Positions 35,001-46,149 of a DNA stretch of 64,000 nucleotides are shown in pieces (position 1 is the stretch's first letter; each line of letters opens with the position of its first letter). The position numbers and the translations under genes are program-made. Source of the DNA: Branchinecta lynchi (Eukaryota > Arthropoda > Branchiopoda > Anostraca > Branchinectidae); contig JAKZAP010000001.1 in assembly GCA_023053575.1 (NCBI GenBank), forward strand, positions 16,570,849 through 16,634,848, written 5' to 3'. The notes beneath the pieces are model-generated. The model ran no database searches and was not told the origin of the DNA. It saw only the letters and a program-made list of their open reading frames with translations.

Positions 35001-38000
35001 ACCAATAACAAAAAACATATGCAGCCTAGCTTCACCTTGGACACTGTTTTCCAATTTTAAGACTAAAACCAAAGAAGAGCTAGAAGCTCATTTGGCTCTT
35101 GCAAGGCTGGTTCAGAGGATCAAATATGGAATTTGCCTTTTCGTGGGTTTGTTCTGATCATTTGTAAGCAAAACCCTTGAGATAAGAATGATCATGGGCG
35201 CTTGGAAATCATGAGAATGTATCGTTTGGTAAAAAGTAGGCCTATCTTATTTTTTAACTTGGCTATAATGATGCACACTTTAAAGGCGCTATAAATTAAT
35301 CTATAAGCAAAACCCCTGAGGCAAAAACGATAATGGGCCCTTGGGGGTCAATGATATATACCGTCTGGTCAATTTCTTGTTTCACTTTTCGGTTAAGATG
35401 CGCACTTTAAGGGTGCTAGAAATTAATTTTCAGGCAAAAAAAATGTATCGTTCGATTTTAAGTACTTTTTTTTACTTTGCAGTTAAGATGCACACTTTAA
35501 GGGAGCTAGAAATTCATTTGTAACCAAAACCCTTGAGGCAAAATGATCATGGGCTCATGGGGATCATGAAAATGTATAGTTTGCTTAGAGGTATTTTGTT
35601 TACTTTGGGGTTAAGATTCTAAACCAATCGTGTCGAGCCTCTAATATACCAGCCAAGTTTCATCGTCTTAGCAGATCTGGAAGTACCTTAACTCGCCATC
35701 ACCGGAATTCCCGACCCCGCCTCGAACTTCCCCTACAGTGCCCGGATTCAACCCAGTTCTTTAAATGATTTATCTAGAGCATTTGTTTGTTATTCCTACC
35801 AAGTTCCATCAGTCTAAGCAGGTAACGTATTCCCCCCCCCCCCCCAAACAGTTGTCGGATCCAGTCCGGACATTAAAAAGAACATTCGAGTCCTGTCCTC
35901 TGTTCAATTATTAAATTTCACTGGAATCCTATCACCCGTTCCAAAGTTATGCATGACCCACTATTCCGGATTCCTCCTCCCTCCACTCCCCCCACGATGA
36001 TCAGATCGATAAACGTTGTATTCCCAAGTAAAGTATTCATCTTCGCTCAAACATAACATGACAAACTCATGCGAAGTGCGTATCACTGTGGAGAAAGAAG
36101 CTCTCCTTACGGTAGAAAAGGAAACACATATTCATATATTGGTCGCTATTTACAGTGTTCACGCCACATCGCGATATATTATTTGGTGCGTGGTTGATTA
36201 ACAATTCCGCGACGTGATTCGATCGGGTCCCTGATACGCCTACCAAGTTTCGTCGTAAAACCCCCAAAACCGCTATCACTGGAATTCCGGTAAACCCCCC
36301 TCTCTCCCGCCGCCAAAGTGTCCGGATCCATTCAATTGTGCAACAGATTTATCTACAGCAGATGCTTGTTCTTTCCAGCAAATTTCACTCCAATCCCTCC
36401 ATTCTAGCCGTTTCTCGAGATGTCCGGTCTCCCCCCAAACGTCGATTCATTTCATTTCTGATCTGATCCGGACTTCAAATAGGGCATCAGAGACACGTCT
36501 TCTATTCAGTTATTAAGTTTCATTCGTATCGGATCACCGGTTTTAAAGTTACGCACGGCTCAATTTTTCGGATTCCCCCTCCCACCAATCCCCCCGCCAG
36601 ACGGCCGGATCGGGAAACTGATTATTTCCAAGTCAGTTTGGTCGGGTCCCTGATACGCCTGCCAAGTTTCATCTTCCTAGCACATCTGAAAGTACACTAA
36701 CTCGCAATCGTTGGACAGACCACCCGACCGACCGACAGACGGAATCCCGATCGGTATATAGCACTTGAGCCAGAGGCTGAAAGTGCCATAAAAATGACGA
36801 GGAGATAACGGCTTCACTGAGACTAGGCCTCAAATATCTGTTTTATGCCCGTTCCCCAACTTTAATGCGCTCGAACTAAAGTGCTCAAGCCGCGCTTACT
36901 TTTTCCTCGGATGATTTCTTGAAAAGGAAAACAATCGTATCCTACAAAAAAAAAGCGATGGGAGTTAAAACGAAACAAGAAAACGCGGTCTCCCAGCTGG
37001 CTAGTAAACACTAAACACATTTCTTATTTATTACCTCTTTCTCTTCAATTTGCTTTCTTAGCAGACTTTCTTGCGCTCTTCTTTCTTCTAACTCGACATG
37101 GGCAGCTTCCAGTAGCTTCTCCTGTTCTTCGGCTTTTTCGAGCAAGTTCTCTCCGCCGACGAGAATCTTCTTCTCCAAGGTTGCCAGTTTTTGTCGGAGA
37201 TGTGCGGCTTCATCCCTACAAAGTAAACATGCAGTTATGAAACTGTTCTGTCATGTCACTAGGATGTCTAAAGAAGGATGTTTCCTGGCTGACAGAGACA
37301 GATTTCACGCGCAAGTCGACTGGCGACGAAACAGTGCAAATCCTTACAGCCAATGCTCAGCGCAAGCAAGTTGAACCGCTTGACCAGTCATTCAAATCAA
37401 ACTTACACTGGCTATACCGAAACCGCCAGGCAATAAAACAAGCTACTTGCCTGTTGCCTCTGTTTCATAGCTGGGATGCAATGAAGCAAGCAGAATCAAA
37501 GACGATGACCGTGTTCCATCCTACTTACCGTAGTTACTACGCATGACGTAGGAATTCTGGCTTTTTCCGTCAAGGCTGGAACGCTAATCCGACCAATTAC
37601 GATTCAGAGATCCATAGTACTACGCTCCCGAGCGTGGTAAGCAAATAGTTACTATTAGTTACTATTTAGAGAAGGTTGGAACGGTCAGCGTAGTAACTTT
37701 TGGTGAGGTTAGAACAGAAATAGTAACTAATAGTTACTATTGGTTCGAGGATGGAACACCCTCGATATCACCTTTCCTTCTTCGGTTTCGACTTGAAACG
37801 GAGAAATTATTAACCTAGACAAGTTTATCACTGAAAATTTTATCCATCAGATAAATGATTATTGTACCGATTTTACGTCCTACCTTGCCTGTTTTAGCTC
37901 TTCTTCATGTTTTGCCAACTCCTTTGCAACTTTTTCTTTTTCTTCCTCTTCCATTCTACTTTCTTCTAGCAATTCCTTATTCCTTTCAATCTTTGCTCTA

Positions 38001-41000
38001 ATCACTGCCACATTCCCGGGCTCTCCAGTCTCTGTTTCCGAATCGGTGCCGCTCTCAAGTTCCTCCAGCTGCCTCTTAAGTTCATCAACTTCTTCTTGAA
38101 ACTGTCGCAGCAGCGCATCCTTGGGATCTTCATTAATGCGCGCGCAATTTCGAATGCGTTGCGCACGCGACGCATAGCGCAACGTTGATATCGACTCGTC
38201 GTAGTTATAATCTGCTGGTCCTACATTGGCACACATTAGCGTTTTCGCGTTTCCGCCAAGGCTGTCCTGCAGAAGCCTTGTTAGCTTCGAATTCCGGTAT
38301 GGGACATGCCCGCTTTTTCCATCGACTAGAGCTGATATCACATTACCAAGCGTAGATAGAGATAGATTGATCTTCGACGCTTCCCTCAACCGGATGCCTG
38401 ATGCGCCAGTTTTCGACTGCCGCTCCGAGCCCGCCAGATCGACTAGATGCAGCTTTCCCATGCGAACGTGCTGCATTTTATCCAGCGTTTTTTCGCTGCA
38501 CTCAACTGTAATAGTAAAAATCGCATGTGACCGCGAGCTGTGAGAGTTCATGTTCGTAGCACCGACAGCGCGACTCTTATTCCCAAGCGTCATTATTTTC
38601 TCCATATCCGTAGCGTTGTGTACCACGTACGCTGATAAGTCTTTCACATACACACCTACGTCTGGTTTCTCTCTCACATCGAGTTTTTGACCCCTTCCGA
38701 GCAGATCACGAACTTCTTCATTATAAATTTCTAAGTAGGACACCCTAACTAGGAATGTTTTGTTCTCTTCAGCTTTGGCAATATGTCCGAAAATGTGCGC
38801 GAAAGAGTTTGGAATGATTCCACGTTTTTCAGGAACTGTACGATCTCCTTCCATTGTGAAAGTTTTGCCGGTTCCAGTCTGTCCGTATGCGAAGATTGTG
38901 CCATTGTAGCCCTAGAAAGAGAATGCATAGTTGTTGTTTTTTTTCTCAGGAAATTTACATGCTGAACGGTCTGCGAACAGTTTCCCATTTTTTCTGTCTT
39001 TACTCAATAGATTACAGCATGAAACCCAATTTTTGAAATGTAAGTAGGAAAAGAAGAGAACTTCATTGTATAAATTTTCTTAGAGATGGAACTACAGCAA
39101 GAGAATTAAATTACTTGGTATTTATTTATTTAAACTAGGATACGACCAACTAGGGTTAAACATGAGTATAATGGCCTGGATGGGTAGGTATTTGTCTAAA
39201 AAAGGGATTCCAGGGTCCTTGTTTTGTAAAGACTAACAAAGCTGTCATTCCAGAGCAAAATCATCGGGCTCATATTCCGTGATTTCACGCCAGTGGCCTC
39301 CGTGAAGAACAAGACCAAAGGTGTCGATGGGATCCCAGAAATTCAATATTTGACCCAGACAATTGGGTCTTGTCTACGCCAGCTCCAGTCTTCGCCAGAC
39401 TCCTTGAACATTTTTACTATTAAAATTCAGAAACAGATTAAGGCCAAAAAGCTAATCATCTGAGAAAACCAAGTTCAGATATGGATTCAGCATGTTTGCG
39501 TTTACCCCTATAAGTCATTCTGTTGGGACGACAACTTCCTGCCTTACTTCTGCGAATTTCCCAGTTTTGGCCGAATTCCGGAACTACCTGTCCGGCAGGT
39601 AGTCGAACATCTAATCAACTTCAAATTAAAATTTAACTTACAACAAATTTTCCGGTTCCAGCCGGATTCCTGGCGAACTATATGTCCGGGTACAAAATGA
39701 CTGTCATACACGGATTCAGCATCTCTTCTTGCCCCTAAATCGGATATCTAATCAACTACAGAGACTTTTAACAATTTTCCGGTTTGGGCCGGATTCCGGG
39801 CGAACTACTTGCCCGGCGAGAAAATGATTTTCACCATCGTGTTCAGCATGTCTTACTACCCCTAAACCGAATATATAATTAACTTCAAATAAAACATTTA
39901 CTTTTAACAGATTTTCCGGTTTTGGCCGGATTCCGGGCTAACTACTTGTCCGGCGAGAAAATGGTTTTCACCATCGTGTTCAGCATGTCTTCTTACCCTT
40001 CAATCGAACATCCAATCAACTTCAAATAAAACTTTTACTTTTAACAAACTTTCCGGTTTTGGCCGGATTCCGGGCGAACTACTTGTCCGGCGAGAAAATG
40101 GTTTCCACCATCGTGTTCAGCATGGCTTCTTACGCCATACTCGACTGTCCCATTAGCTGTTTAAAAATATTTTGCTTACCGCTTAGTTTAAACCCGCTCC
40201 CCCACCCCTAGATATAGAGCTACAAAGCCTATCTACGAACTCGACCTTACTCTTGACGCAAACAATCCTCACACCAAGTTTCATCAAAATATCTCATTCC
40301 CTTCGAGAGTTATCGTGCTTACAGACGGACGGACAGACAACCTTTGCGATTTCACAGGTATCCCTCCACTTACGTTTTGGGATCCCAAAAAAGCGACCTG
40401 TACCCTATTCCGACATTTAGAAAGGCTCAATCTGAAAACAAATTTCAACTTAGACTACAAAGAAAGGAAAGTATTATGCCAGACTTTCGTTTGTGTGTCG
40501 TCTTTTTACCACGGGAAAGAAGCAAGTTGCTCTCTGTATCTTAATGTAAAGTTTTCCATCTACAGTGAACAATTCGCACACAAGTTGGCCTCACATTTTT
40601 TTTCTAGCCACAATCCAAAATATGGACATAAAAGACCAGTCGGACTCACTCTGAAAACGAAAGACTTTGAAAACTTGCGAACGAAATTTTGCAAAAAAAA
40701 TTTAGGAAAAAAGAATGGAACAGCCAGTATTACCTATCATAGTCTACAGGAAAAAAATATACTGGTGAATTATAGTAAAAAACGAAACACAGAAAGAAAA
40801 TAACTAGTTCCAAAATTGTTTAATAGAGACCAGAAAATCAAAAAAACCAGCCTTTTTGAGATAATCTAACACTTCTGACATTGGTGACTGACTCGGCATA
40901 CTACAATTTTAGTTGTTTTTTGTTTCAAGGTTACGACACCTGTACGAATGATACACACTGTAATTCCTCTATTTCCTTGAAAAACGGGTTAGACTTACAT

Positions 41001-41497
41001 ATACAAAGGTATTTTTAAATCCAGAATTTTTAAAAGGCAATGTTCAAGAAGGATATATTTTCCTAAGTTCTCACTATCTTGTCTCATACCTCTGCAGATT
41101 AATCCTGAGACTCCCAAATAAGCTTTTTATACATCATTAGTTTCAAACCATATTTTATTTCGCCTCGAACAAGCACTCATTCTTATGGGATTTCTCTTTA
41201 CATAAAGCGAATAATAGTATGTACGTTTTCAAATTTCCTTACCTGCAGCACATTGTCGACAACAGGTCTGGCAGCTTTGTTGTACACATCTACTTGCTTT
41301 GAAGCCTGTCCAAAAACTGTGTCAAATTCAAACAGCTTTGCCTGCTCCTTAATATCCGGATCTGGATTTTTGACAGTTATTACTCCTGTTTGCTCATTCA
41401 CAGCAATAACAGAGAGATGCCCGGCAGTAAGCTCTCCATCGCTTAAAGGCCTTACACGCACAGCAACTTTGACATAATCCCCTCCACTTTCATTCAT
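31906..41497 (-). CDS. KIF3A: Kinesin-2 motor subunit KIF3A, complete coding sequence in six exons
   Basis: Plus-end-directed microtubule motor. In animals KIF3A pairs with KIF3B/C and KAP3 to form heterotrimeric kinesin-2, which drives anterograde transport in cilia. Exons, in transcript order: 41497-41243, 38911-37884, 37215-37035, 34317-34081, 33159-33043, 32049-31906. All have GT/AG borders and agreeing phases; the total is 653 residues (human KIF3A is about 700). Motor domain about 8-345: P-loop GQTGTGKT (95-102), switch [11 protein letters not shown] (205-214), switch II DLAGSE (243-248). The neck and coiled coil follow to about 555, then [20 protein letters not shown] (576-595), the C-terminal motif that separates KIF3A from KIF3B/C, then [13 protein letters not shown] and a basic end. 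The acidic/basic linker after the neck is shorter than in vertebrates. Introns hold family 1, family 2 and MITE insertions. No broken frame or missing catalytic residue is visible. Confidence 0.95.
32893..32988. repeat. Direct repeat of about 45 bp in KIF3A intron 5
   Basis: GATTCAGACCGGAGTCCTTT plus GAAAGT occurs at 32901 and again at 32957. Confidence 0.6.
33043..33159 (-). CDS. KIF3A: KIF3A exon 5 (KIF3A-specific tail motif)
   Basis: 39 residues: acceptor TTTTCCAG, then [31 protein letters not shown], and donor GTTAGT. Human KIF3A has [20 protein letters not shown] at this place, which fixes orthology. The exon overlaps open frames on the other strand that are chance. Confidence 0.9.
33662..33992 (+). 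mobile_element. Possible solo LTR in KIF3A intron 4
   Basis: Starts TGTGACTGCG and ends CTCTACA, with a TATA-like TATATAAG at 33804-33811 and AATAAAG at about 33953-33959. The layout is LTR-like, but no target duplication, primer site or second copy is visible. Confidence 0.25.
34081..34317 (-). CDS. KIF3A: KIF3A exon 4 (distal coiled coil)
   Basis: Begins [16 protein letters not shown] and ends [20 protein letters not shown] plus VPEKYL before GTAAGT. The ENIRQL.RELRLQ string is a KIF3A hallmark. Confidence 0.92.
34524..34870 (+). mobile_element. Family 1 left-end fragment plus two units (copy d)
   Basis: AAGAGCTCTAAGCTCATATG at 34527, then from 34620 C-rich tract, 'gttaccggatcc', 'caagttccaataagatccg' and 'cacccgttcaaaag'. 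Inside KIF3A intron 3. Confidence 0.55.
35075..36794 (+). mobile_element. Repeat family 1, copy e (diverged)
   Basis: Left end AAGAGCTAGAAGCTCATTTG and right end hairpin TATAGCACTTGAGCCAG...CTGAAAGTGCCATAAAAA, with a GACCGACCGACAGACGG tract just before it. 35100-35600 carries four 'gcacactttaa...aaacccttgaggca' direct repeats of about 120 bp not seen in copy c. Inside KIF3A intron 3. Confidence 0.65.
37035..37215 (-). CDS. KIF3A: KIF3A exon 3 (coiled coil)
   Basis: Reads [20 protein letters not shown], then [20 protein letters not shown], then RKQIEEKE, matching the KIF3A rod (human has SALEKKVIVGG at the same point). Acceptor TTTGTAG, donor GTAATA. Confidence 0.9.
37507..37763 (-). mobile_element. 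GCGTGTTCCACCC MITE, copy 3, in KIF3A intron 2
   Basis: Ends CCGTGTTCCATCCTACTTAC and GATGGAACACCCTC, flanked on both sides by GAT (37504-37506 and 37764-37766), consistent with a 3-bp target duplication. Confidence 0.7.
37884..38911 (-). CDS. KIF3A: KIF3A exon 2 (most of the motor and neck)
   Basis: Acceptor TTTCTAG, then [18 protein letters not shown]. Holds the P-loop, switch I, switch II, the [10 protein letters not shown] helix, [19 protein letters not shown] and the neck sequence [17 protein letters not shown]. Ends in a Glu/Lys-rich coiled coil at KQA-R, with donor GTAGGA in phase 2. Confidence 0.95.
39308..40391 (-). mobile_element. Repeat family 2, copy 3, in KIF3A intron 1
   Basis: Reverse orientation: AACAAGACCAAAGG and GATGGGATCCC at the left, ACGTTTTGGGATCCCAAAA at the right, GACGGACGGACAGAC as a short microsatellite, and four to five tandem units with CCGGATTCCGGGCGAACTAC. 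Confidence 0.75.
41243..41497 (-). CDS. KIF3A: KIF3A exon 1 (residues 1-85)
   Basis: Starts [20 protein letters not shown], with the beta-1 strand and RVRP motif of all kinesins, and ends PVVDNVLQ before GTAAGG. A second ATG does not compete for the start, because the next one in frame lies far into the motor. An AG acceptor lies only 15 bases upstream of the start. Confidence 0.93.
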
Positions 41498-41515
41498 TGC
41501 TCAAATTTGGCTCTG
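41498..41515 (-). promoter_or_regulatory. Splice acceptor 15 bases upstream of the KIF3A start
   Basis: On the minus strand TTTTTTCAG is followed by only 15 bases before ATG. This would be either the 3' end of a 5'-UTR intron or a spliced-leader trans-splice site; the sequence cannot distinguish them. Confidence 0.4.
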
Positions 41516-41752
41516 AAAAAATTAGGGTAAATTCATTTATTTAATATAAAACCTTAGGCTACCATAGACCCTGATGGTCTGGAGCTCAGAAATCAACCAA
41601 TAAGAATTCCTTGATAGTGGAGTAGGTCAGAGTTAGGATTCCCTAAACATGAGGTTCCCAAATTTTGTCATATGGTATCCAGCATCTGGCATAGGGTATA
41701 CAAAAATAATCAAATAATCCAGGGTGTGTTGTAGACTGGTTATGTTCTTTTA

Positions 41753-42047
41753 GAGCGTGTTCCACCCTTGTAACAATAGTTACTATTTCCGTTCCATCCT
41801 CACGAAAAGTTACTACGCTGACCGTTCCAACCTTGTGGGAATAGTAACTAATAGTTACTATTTGCTTACCATGCTCGGGAGCGTAGTAAGCGTAGTAACT
41901 ACGCATCTCTGTAACGTGATTGGTCGGATTCGCCCCTGGCGTGAGATCCTGCTGGAAAATAGAAGAATCGTTCCAGCCTTGACGGCAAAAAGCCAGAATT
42001 CGTGACGTCATGCGTAGTAACTACGGTAAGTAGGATGGAACACGCTC
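41753..42047 (+). mobile_element. GCGTGTTCCACCC MITE, copy 4 (295 bp)
   Basis: Ends GAGCGTGTTCCACCCTTG and GTAGGATGGAACACGCTC, flanked by TTA on both sides (41750-41752 and 42048-42050). A TTA duplication is the PIF/Harbinger signature. 255 bases upstream of the KIF3A start. Confidence 0.75.
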
Positions 42048-42480
42048 TTAATGTACTGAGCAGGCCAGCATTAGTCATAGGGTATCCCAATATCAAGGAA
42101 TAGTATTAGACTAGCCCAGGACTGACCATAATCTGTCAGTCTTTCAAGCTGTTCTTTATTTTGCTTAAATTCCTTGTTTGCGCTCAATATTGTGCGTGAA
42201 TGAATTGCTACCTTTACTCTTCACCATTTTCTTCATCAGCTTTCAAAGTTAGGCAACGTTCAAAGTAACATACTTCTAGTTAAACTATATAATAGGCCCA
42301 AACGTCATCAATTCATGTGTCACACACTTCTGGCTTTTTGTCATGGAAACAGAAGTATATACCACGTACAGAAACACCATTTTGTTGGTGTTTTACATTT
42401 CAAATGCCTGAACAAAAACTAAAAAAACTTGAACCTCATCAAACAGAACTTCAAAATAATGCTTATCATTCTCAGCCCAG

Positions 42481-43325
42481 ATCAAAAGATACCTGATTTT
42501 ACTTTCTACCCAACCTCGTTTTCCAATTTACAAAATGTTAGAGCACTTCCAAGATACCTAGAGTTTTTGGAGGCTACCGTGCAGGGGCGGATCCAGCCTT
42601 CCGTTCTAGGGGGGGCGATTCTTACCGAAAAGAGTGGGGGTAGTGTCCTTTTTGTCGGCCACAAGGCTGATTTTTTTTCGCGTTTTAAGTGTCCCTGTCG
42701 GTCTCTTATTTAACGAAAATGTGGTTTTCATATATTACAATAATGGTAAAAACTGTACTTGATCAACTGACAACTGTTTACAAGAAAAATTCAAGCTCCT
42801 GGCTCTACTTGTAAAAAGATTTTAGAGTCTAGTTCAAGTAGTTAGAACTTGGTTAGAACATGCGTTAATGCAGACTTCCCTAAGTGCAGTAAAACAAAAC
42901 AAAAAATTACAGCCAGTCTAGGGTGGGCGATCGCCCCCCTCGCCCCCCCTCTGGATCCGCCCCTGCTACCGTGCTTCTCTTTTAGTGGGTTTATCCTGTG
43001 CTTTTCAGAAAATTGCTGCTAGGTAACACAGTCATACACAAATCCTCAATGTTTGGGCATGGTGCCTCAACGTCTGGGCATGCCCTAACGTATGGGCATG
43101 GTGCCCATATGTTGGGGCACCATGTCCTGGAGCATGGGCATGGTACCCCTATGAAATTTGGTTAAACTGACACTGGCTACATACCTAAATAGGGTCTTCC
43201 TGGGGTCTTCTTCCTGTCCTGTATCAAAAGATACCTGATTTCACTTTCTATCCAAGCTCATTTTCCAACTTTCAAGATGTTAGACAATCAGAGCACTTCC
43301 AAGATACAGAGAGTTTTGTGGAGGC
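42481..43325. repeat. Direct repeat pair of about 95-105 bp
   Basis: ATCAAAAGATACCTGATTT starts at 42481 and 43222. Both continue through 'actttctaccca', 'gttagagcacttccaagatac' and 'gagtttt'. The hAT-like element sits at the end of the first copy. Confidence 0.7.
42582..42965. mobile_element. hAT-like non-autonomous element, 384 bp, with 8-bp target duplication
   Basis: Ends CAGGGGCGGATCCAG and CTGGATCCGCCCCTG are perfect 15-bp inverted repeats. CTACCGTG flanks both sides (42574-42581 and 42966-42973). Eight-bp duplications with CAGGGG...CCCCTG ends are characteristic of hAT elements. No transposase remains. Confidence 0.9.
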
Positions 43326-43675
43326 CACTTCTTTCCCAGTGGGTTTAGGCCAAGTTTAGGCCTACTCTATCTTTTTCCAGGTAGTTGCCACCTGGTTGCC
43401 ACTAGGTTACTCAATCCCTTTCGATGATGTCAAAAGTCAGAGTAAAAAAAAAGTAAAAAAAAAAATCTCTTAAATTAAATACAATAATGTCAAACAATCT
43501 AAAGGAAATATTTGCTCCAGTGAACAGATTGAAGAGCTTGTCTTATCCATGCTACCTAGCAGCCCTTTTCCAGTCCCGTTGCTCAAACGTCTAGCACTAT
43601 GTGCTATGCCTGAGTGCTAGACATTTGAGCAGACGTTGGGGCACCATGCCCAAAAGTTGAGGATTTGTGTATGAC
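43031..43675. mobile_element. Foldback element with about 45-bp inverted ends
   Basis: GTCATACACAAATCCTCAA at 43031 and TTGAGGATTTGTGTATGAC ending at 43675 are exact inverses; the similarity continues through 'gggcatggtgcc' / 'ggcaccatgccc'. A minisatellite of 'gggcatggtgcc' variants occupies 43055-43150. Confidence 0.7.
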
Positions 43676-43991
43676 TGGTGCGACCAGGATGAAACATAAA
43701 GATTGGGTAATAAACAAATTAACAAACCAAATTATAGATGTGACAGAATGTAGCCCCGATGTGGCCTGGCATTAGAGCCCCTGAAATTCAGAAACTGGCT
43801 CAAGCAAGACTGGAAACCACAGCATTACTTAAGCCTAGGCCTCGGCCATGAGGTCTATATCCTTATTCCAGAAAATGCTTGTAAATGGCAGAACAAAATT
43901 ACCAGTCTAGCCTGCTTGTAGGCAACTTTAGGTAGACAACAGAGCAAAATACCAAACAACTTTTGGTAACTATCGGCAGTGTTTCCATCGC

Positions 43992-44775
43992 AACAAGACC
44001 AAAGGTTTCGATGGGATCCCAAAAATTCGATTGGGTCTTGTCTTCGCCAGACTCCTTGAAAATTTTTTATATTAAAATTCAGAAACGGACTAAGGCCAAA
44101 TAGCTAATCATCTGAGAAAACCAAGTTCAGATATGGAATTTAGCATGTGTGTTTACCCGAAGTCATATCTATTTTGACGAAAACTTCCTGCCTTACTTCT
44201 GCCAATTTTCCAGTTTCGGTCGATTTCCGGAACTAATTGTCCGGCGAAAAAAGAAAGATAAAAAATGAATTCAGCGTATCTTCTTTCCCCTATATCGAAC
44301 ATCTGATCAACTTCAAATACAAATTTAACTTGTAACAAATTTTCCGGTTCCAGCCGGATTCCGGCCGAACTATATGTCCGGGTAAAAAATGATTGTCATC
44401 GGACTCAGCATCTCCTCTTACCCATTAATCTAATCAACTGCAAATAAAACTTTTACTTCCAACAAACTTTCAGGTTTTGCCGGATTCCAGACGAACTACT
44501 TGTCCGGCGAGAAAATAGTTTTCATAATCGTGCTCAGCATATCTTCTTATCCCATAGTAGTCGCTCACATTAGCTGTTTAAAATATGATGTGTGCCCCTT
44601 GATTTGAACCCCTTCCACGAACTTGACCTTAAACTTGACCCAACGAATCCTCATACCAAGTTTCATCAAAATATCTCATTCTCTTCGAGAGTTATTGTGC
44701 TCACGACGGACGGACAGACGGACAACTTTTGCGATGTCATAGGTATCCCTCCACTTACGTTTTGGTATCCCACAA
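43992..44775 (-). mobile_element. Repeat family 2, copy 4 (shorter)
   Basis: AACAAGACCAAAGG at the left, GACGGACGGACAGACGG and ACGTTTTGGTATCCC at the right. Three to four internal units; right palindrome mutated by one base. Confidence 0.7.
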
Positions 44776-45298
44776 AGGCTCAAAATGGTTGACATAAAAT
44801 AATCAAAATACTTAACAAAAAATAATGTAAGTCTGACAAAAATATAAAAAAGAACGCAGAAGTAATAAAATTAATGTGAAAAAAGTGCTTGAAACAATTT
44901 TAAGTCTGACAAAATTATAAAGAATGTGAAAATAATAAAAGTAATGTCGGTAATGTGAAGACAAATAACCATGTTCAAAATTTGTTGGTTATTTGGTCCA
45001 TGTAGTCCCCGAAGCCGCGCCGAAGGTCGGGGTCGACGGCGGCGGCCCGCCGTTTAATTTCTGACGCCGTATCTTTTTAGGTGATATGTATCAAATTAGG
45101 TTTCCATTGACCTTTATCTTCCCTGGGCTCAAGGTTGTTGTTCGGTTTTAGCTCATCCAGTGCAAGAATGATAATTTCTACCAAAAATTGTATGTTGGCT
45201 CCAAACCGTGTAAACAAAGTGCCAAATAGCGTTCGTGCTGCTTGTAGGTTCGTCACTCTGTCCACCTTTTGCTAGTTCAGACACATTTCAGGACAAGC

Positions 45299-45712
45299 TA
45301 TATAGGGGCACATTCTCGCCGTTCCCCGAGGACTCTTCGGGGACTCGAGGGGAAGGCGAGATTAGAAGGAGTCACTCCACGCGTACAGAAAACAACGACG
45401 GGGAATGCGTCCAAGACGGATTTTTTTACGAACAAAATAAATGCAGTTAACGAAATTAGTCTGGATCCACTTTATATTTTTTTTTTTTATTCTGATTGTT
45501 TCTAATTAATTTTGCATTGCACCAAGACCAGCAAAACTTGATTCCCCTCCGAATCTGAAACGGGTCCTTTTTGATGATGATGATGATAATTGGAGCATTC
45601 CCCGTCCGTGGGGCTCGCGAGAATACGGGGATTGAGTCCCTGGGACAAAGAAAAACGCAGGGACTCCTCAAAAGGAATACTCGGGGAAGGGCGAGAATAC
45701 GCCCTATGTCCA
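45299..45712. mobile_element. Short foldback/MITE with CTCGCC...CCCCGAG ends
   Basis: Left 'attctcgccgttccccgag' and right 'ctcggggaagggcgagaat' are inverted. The flanks on both sides ('ttttgctagt', 'aagcta') are pieces of family 1, suggesting insertion into a family 1 fragment. Confidence 0.5.
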
Positions 45713-45799
45713 ATTTTGCTAGTCCTAGAAATTCTTTATAAGCTAAGACTATGAAGGACTATAAAGGACCAGACTGAAACACGGTCATGGGTCCTAGAC

Positions 45800-46145
45800 C
45801 AGAGGCGTTACTAGCCAAAATGTTGGGGGGGGGGGACGAGGCATTTACCGACTGGTTGGTAATTTTTACCGACTTTTTCTTCAGAAAAACGACTGTTTTC
45901 AACAACAAAAATGACATTTCTGAAGAAAAAAAATCGACTGATTTTCAGAAAAATCCGCTGATTTTCAGAGAAAACGACTGTTTTGACAAAAAATCGACGA
46001 ATTTTCAAAAAAAACGACTGTTTTCATGAAAAAAATCAACTGTTTTGATGAGAAGTCGCGGCGCTTCGGGCCGACTCGGTTATTTTTTACCGACTGGCCG
46101 ACAGCTTTGGGGGGGGGGGGGGGGGGATTTCCGGGCCTCCGCCCT
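45800..46145 (+). mobile_element. Left part of the element family also seen at 1-272
   Basis: Starts CAGAGGCGTTACTAGCC, then a G-run, then 'accgactggttggtaa' and many 'aaacgactgtttt' repeats, inverse of 1-272. The matching right terminus is not visible; a second G-run near 46110 may mark the break. Confidence 0.55.
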
Positions 46146-46149
46146 CCCC

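Noticed and set aside
40315..40803. 162-codon plus-strand frame in KIF3A intron 1
   Set aside because: Begins inside the family 2 end and continues into AT-rich, Lys/Asn-rich sequence without motifs; likely chance.
45800..46145. Complete hAT element
   Set aside because: Only the left CAGAGG end is present; no matching right end or 8-bp duplication found.
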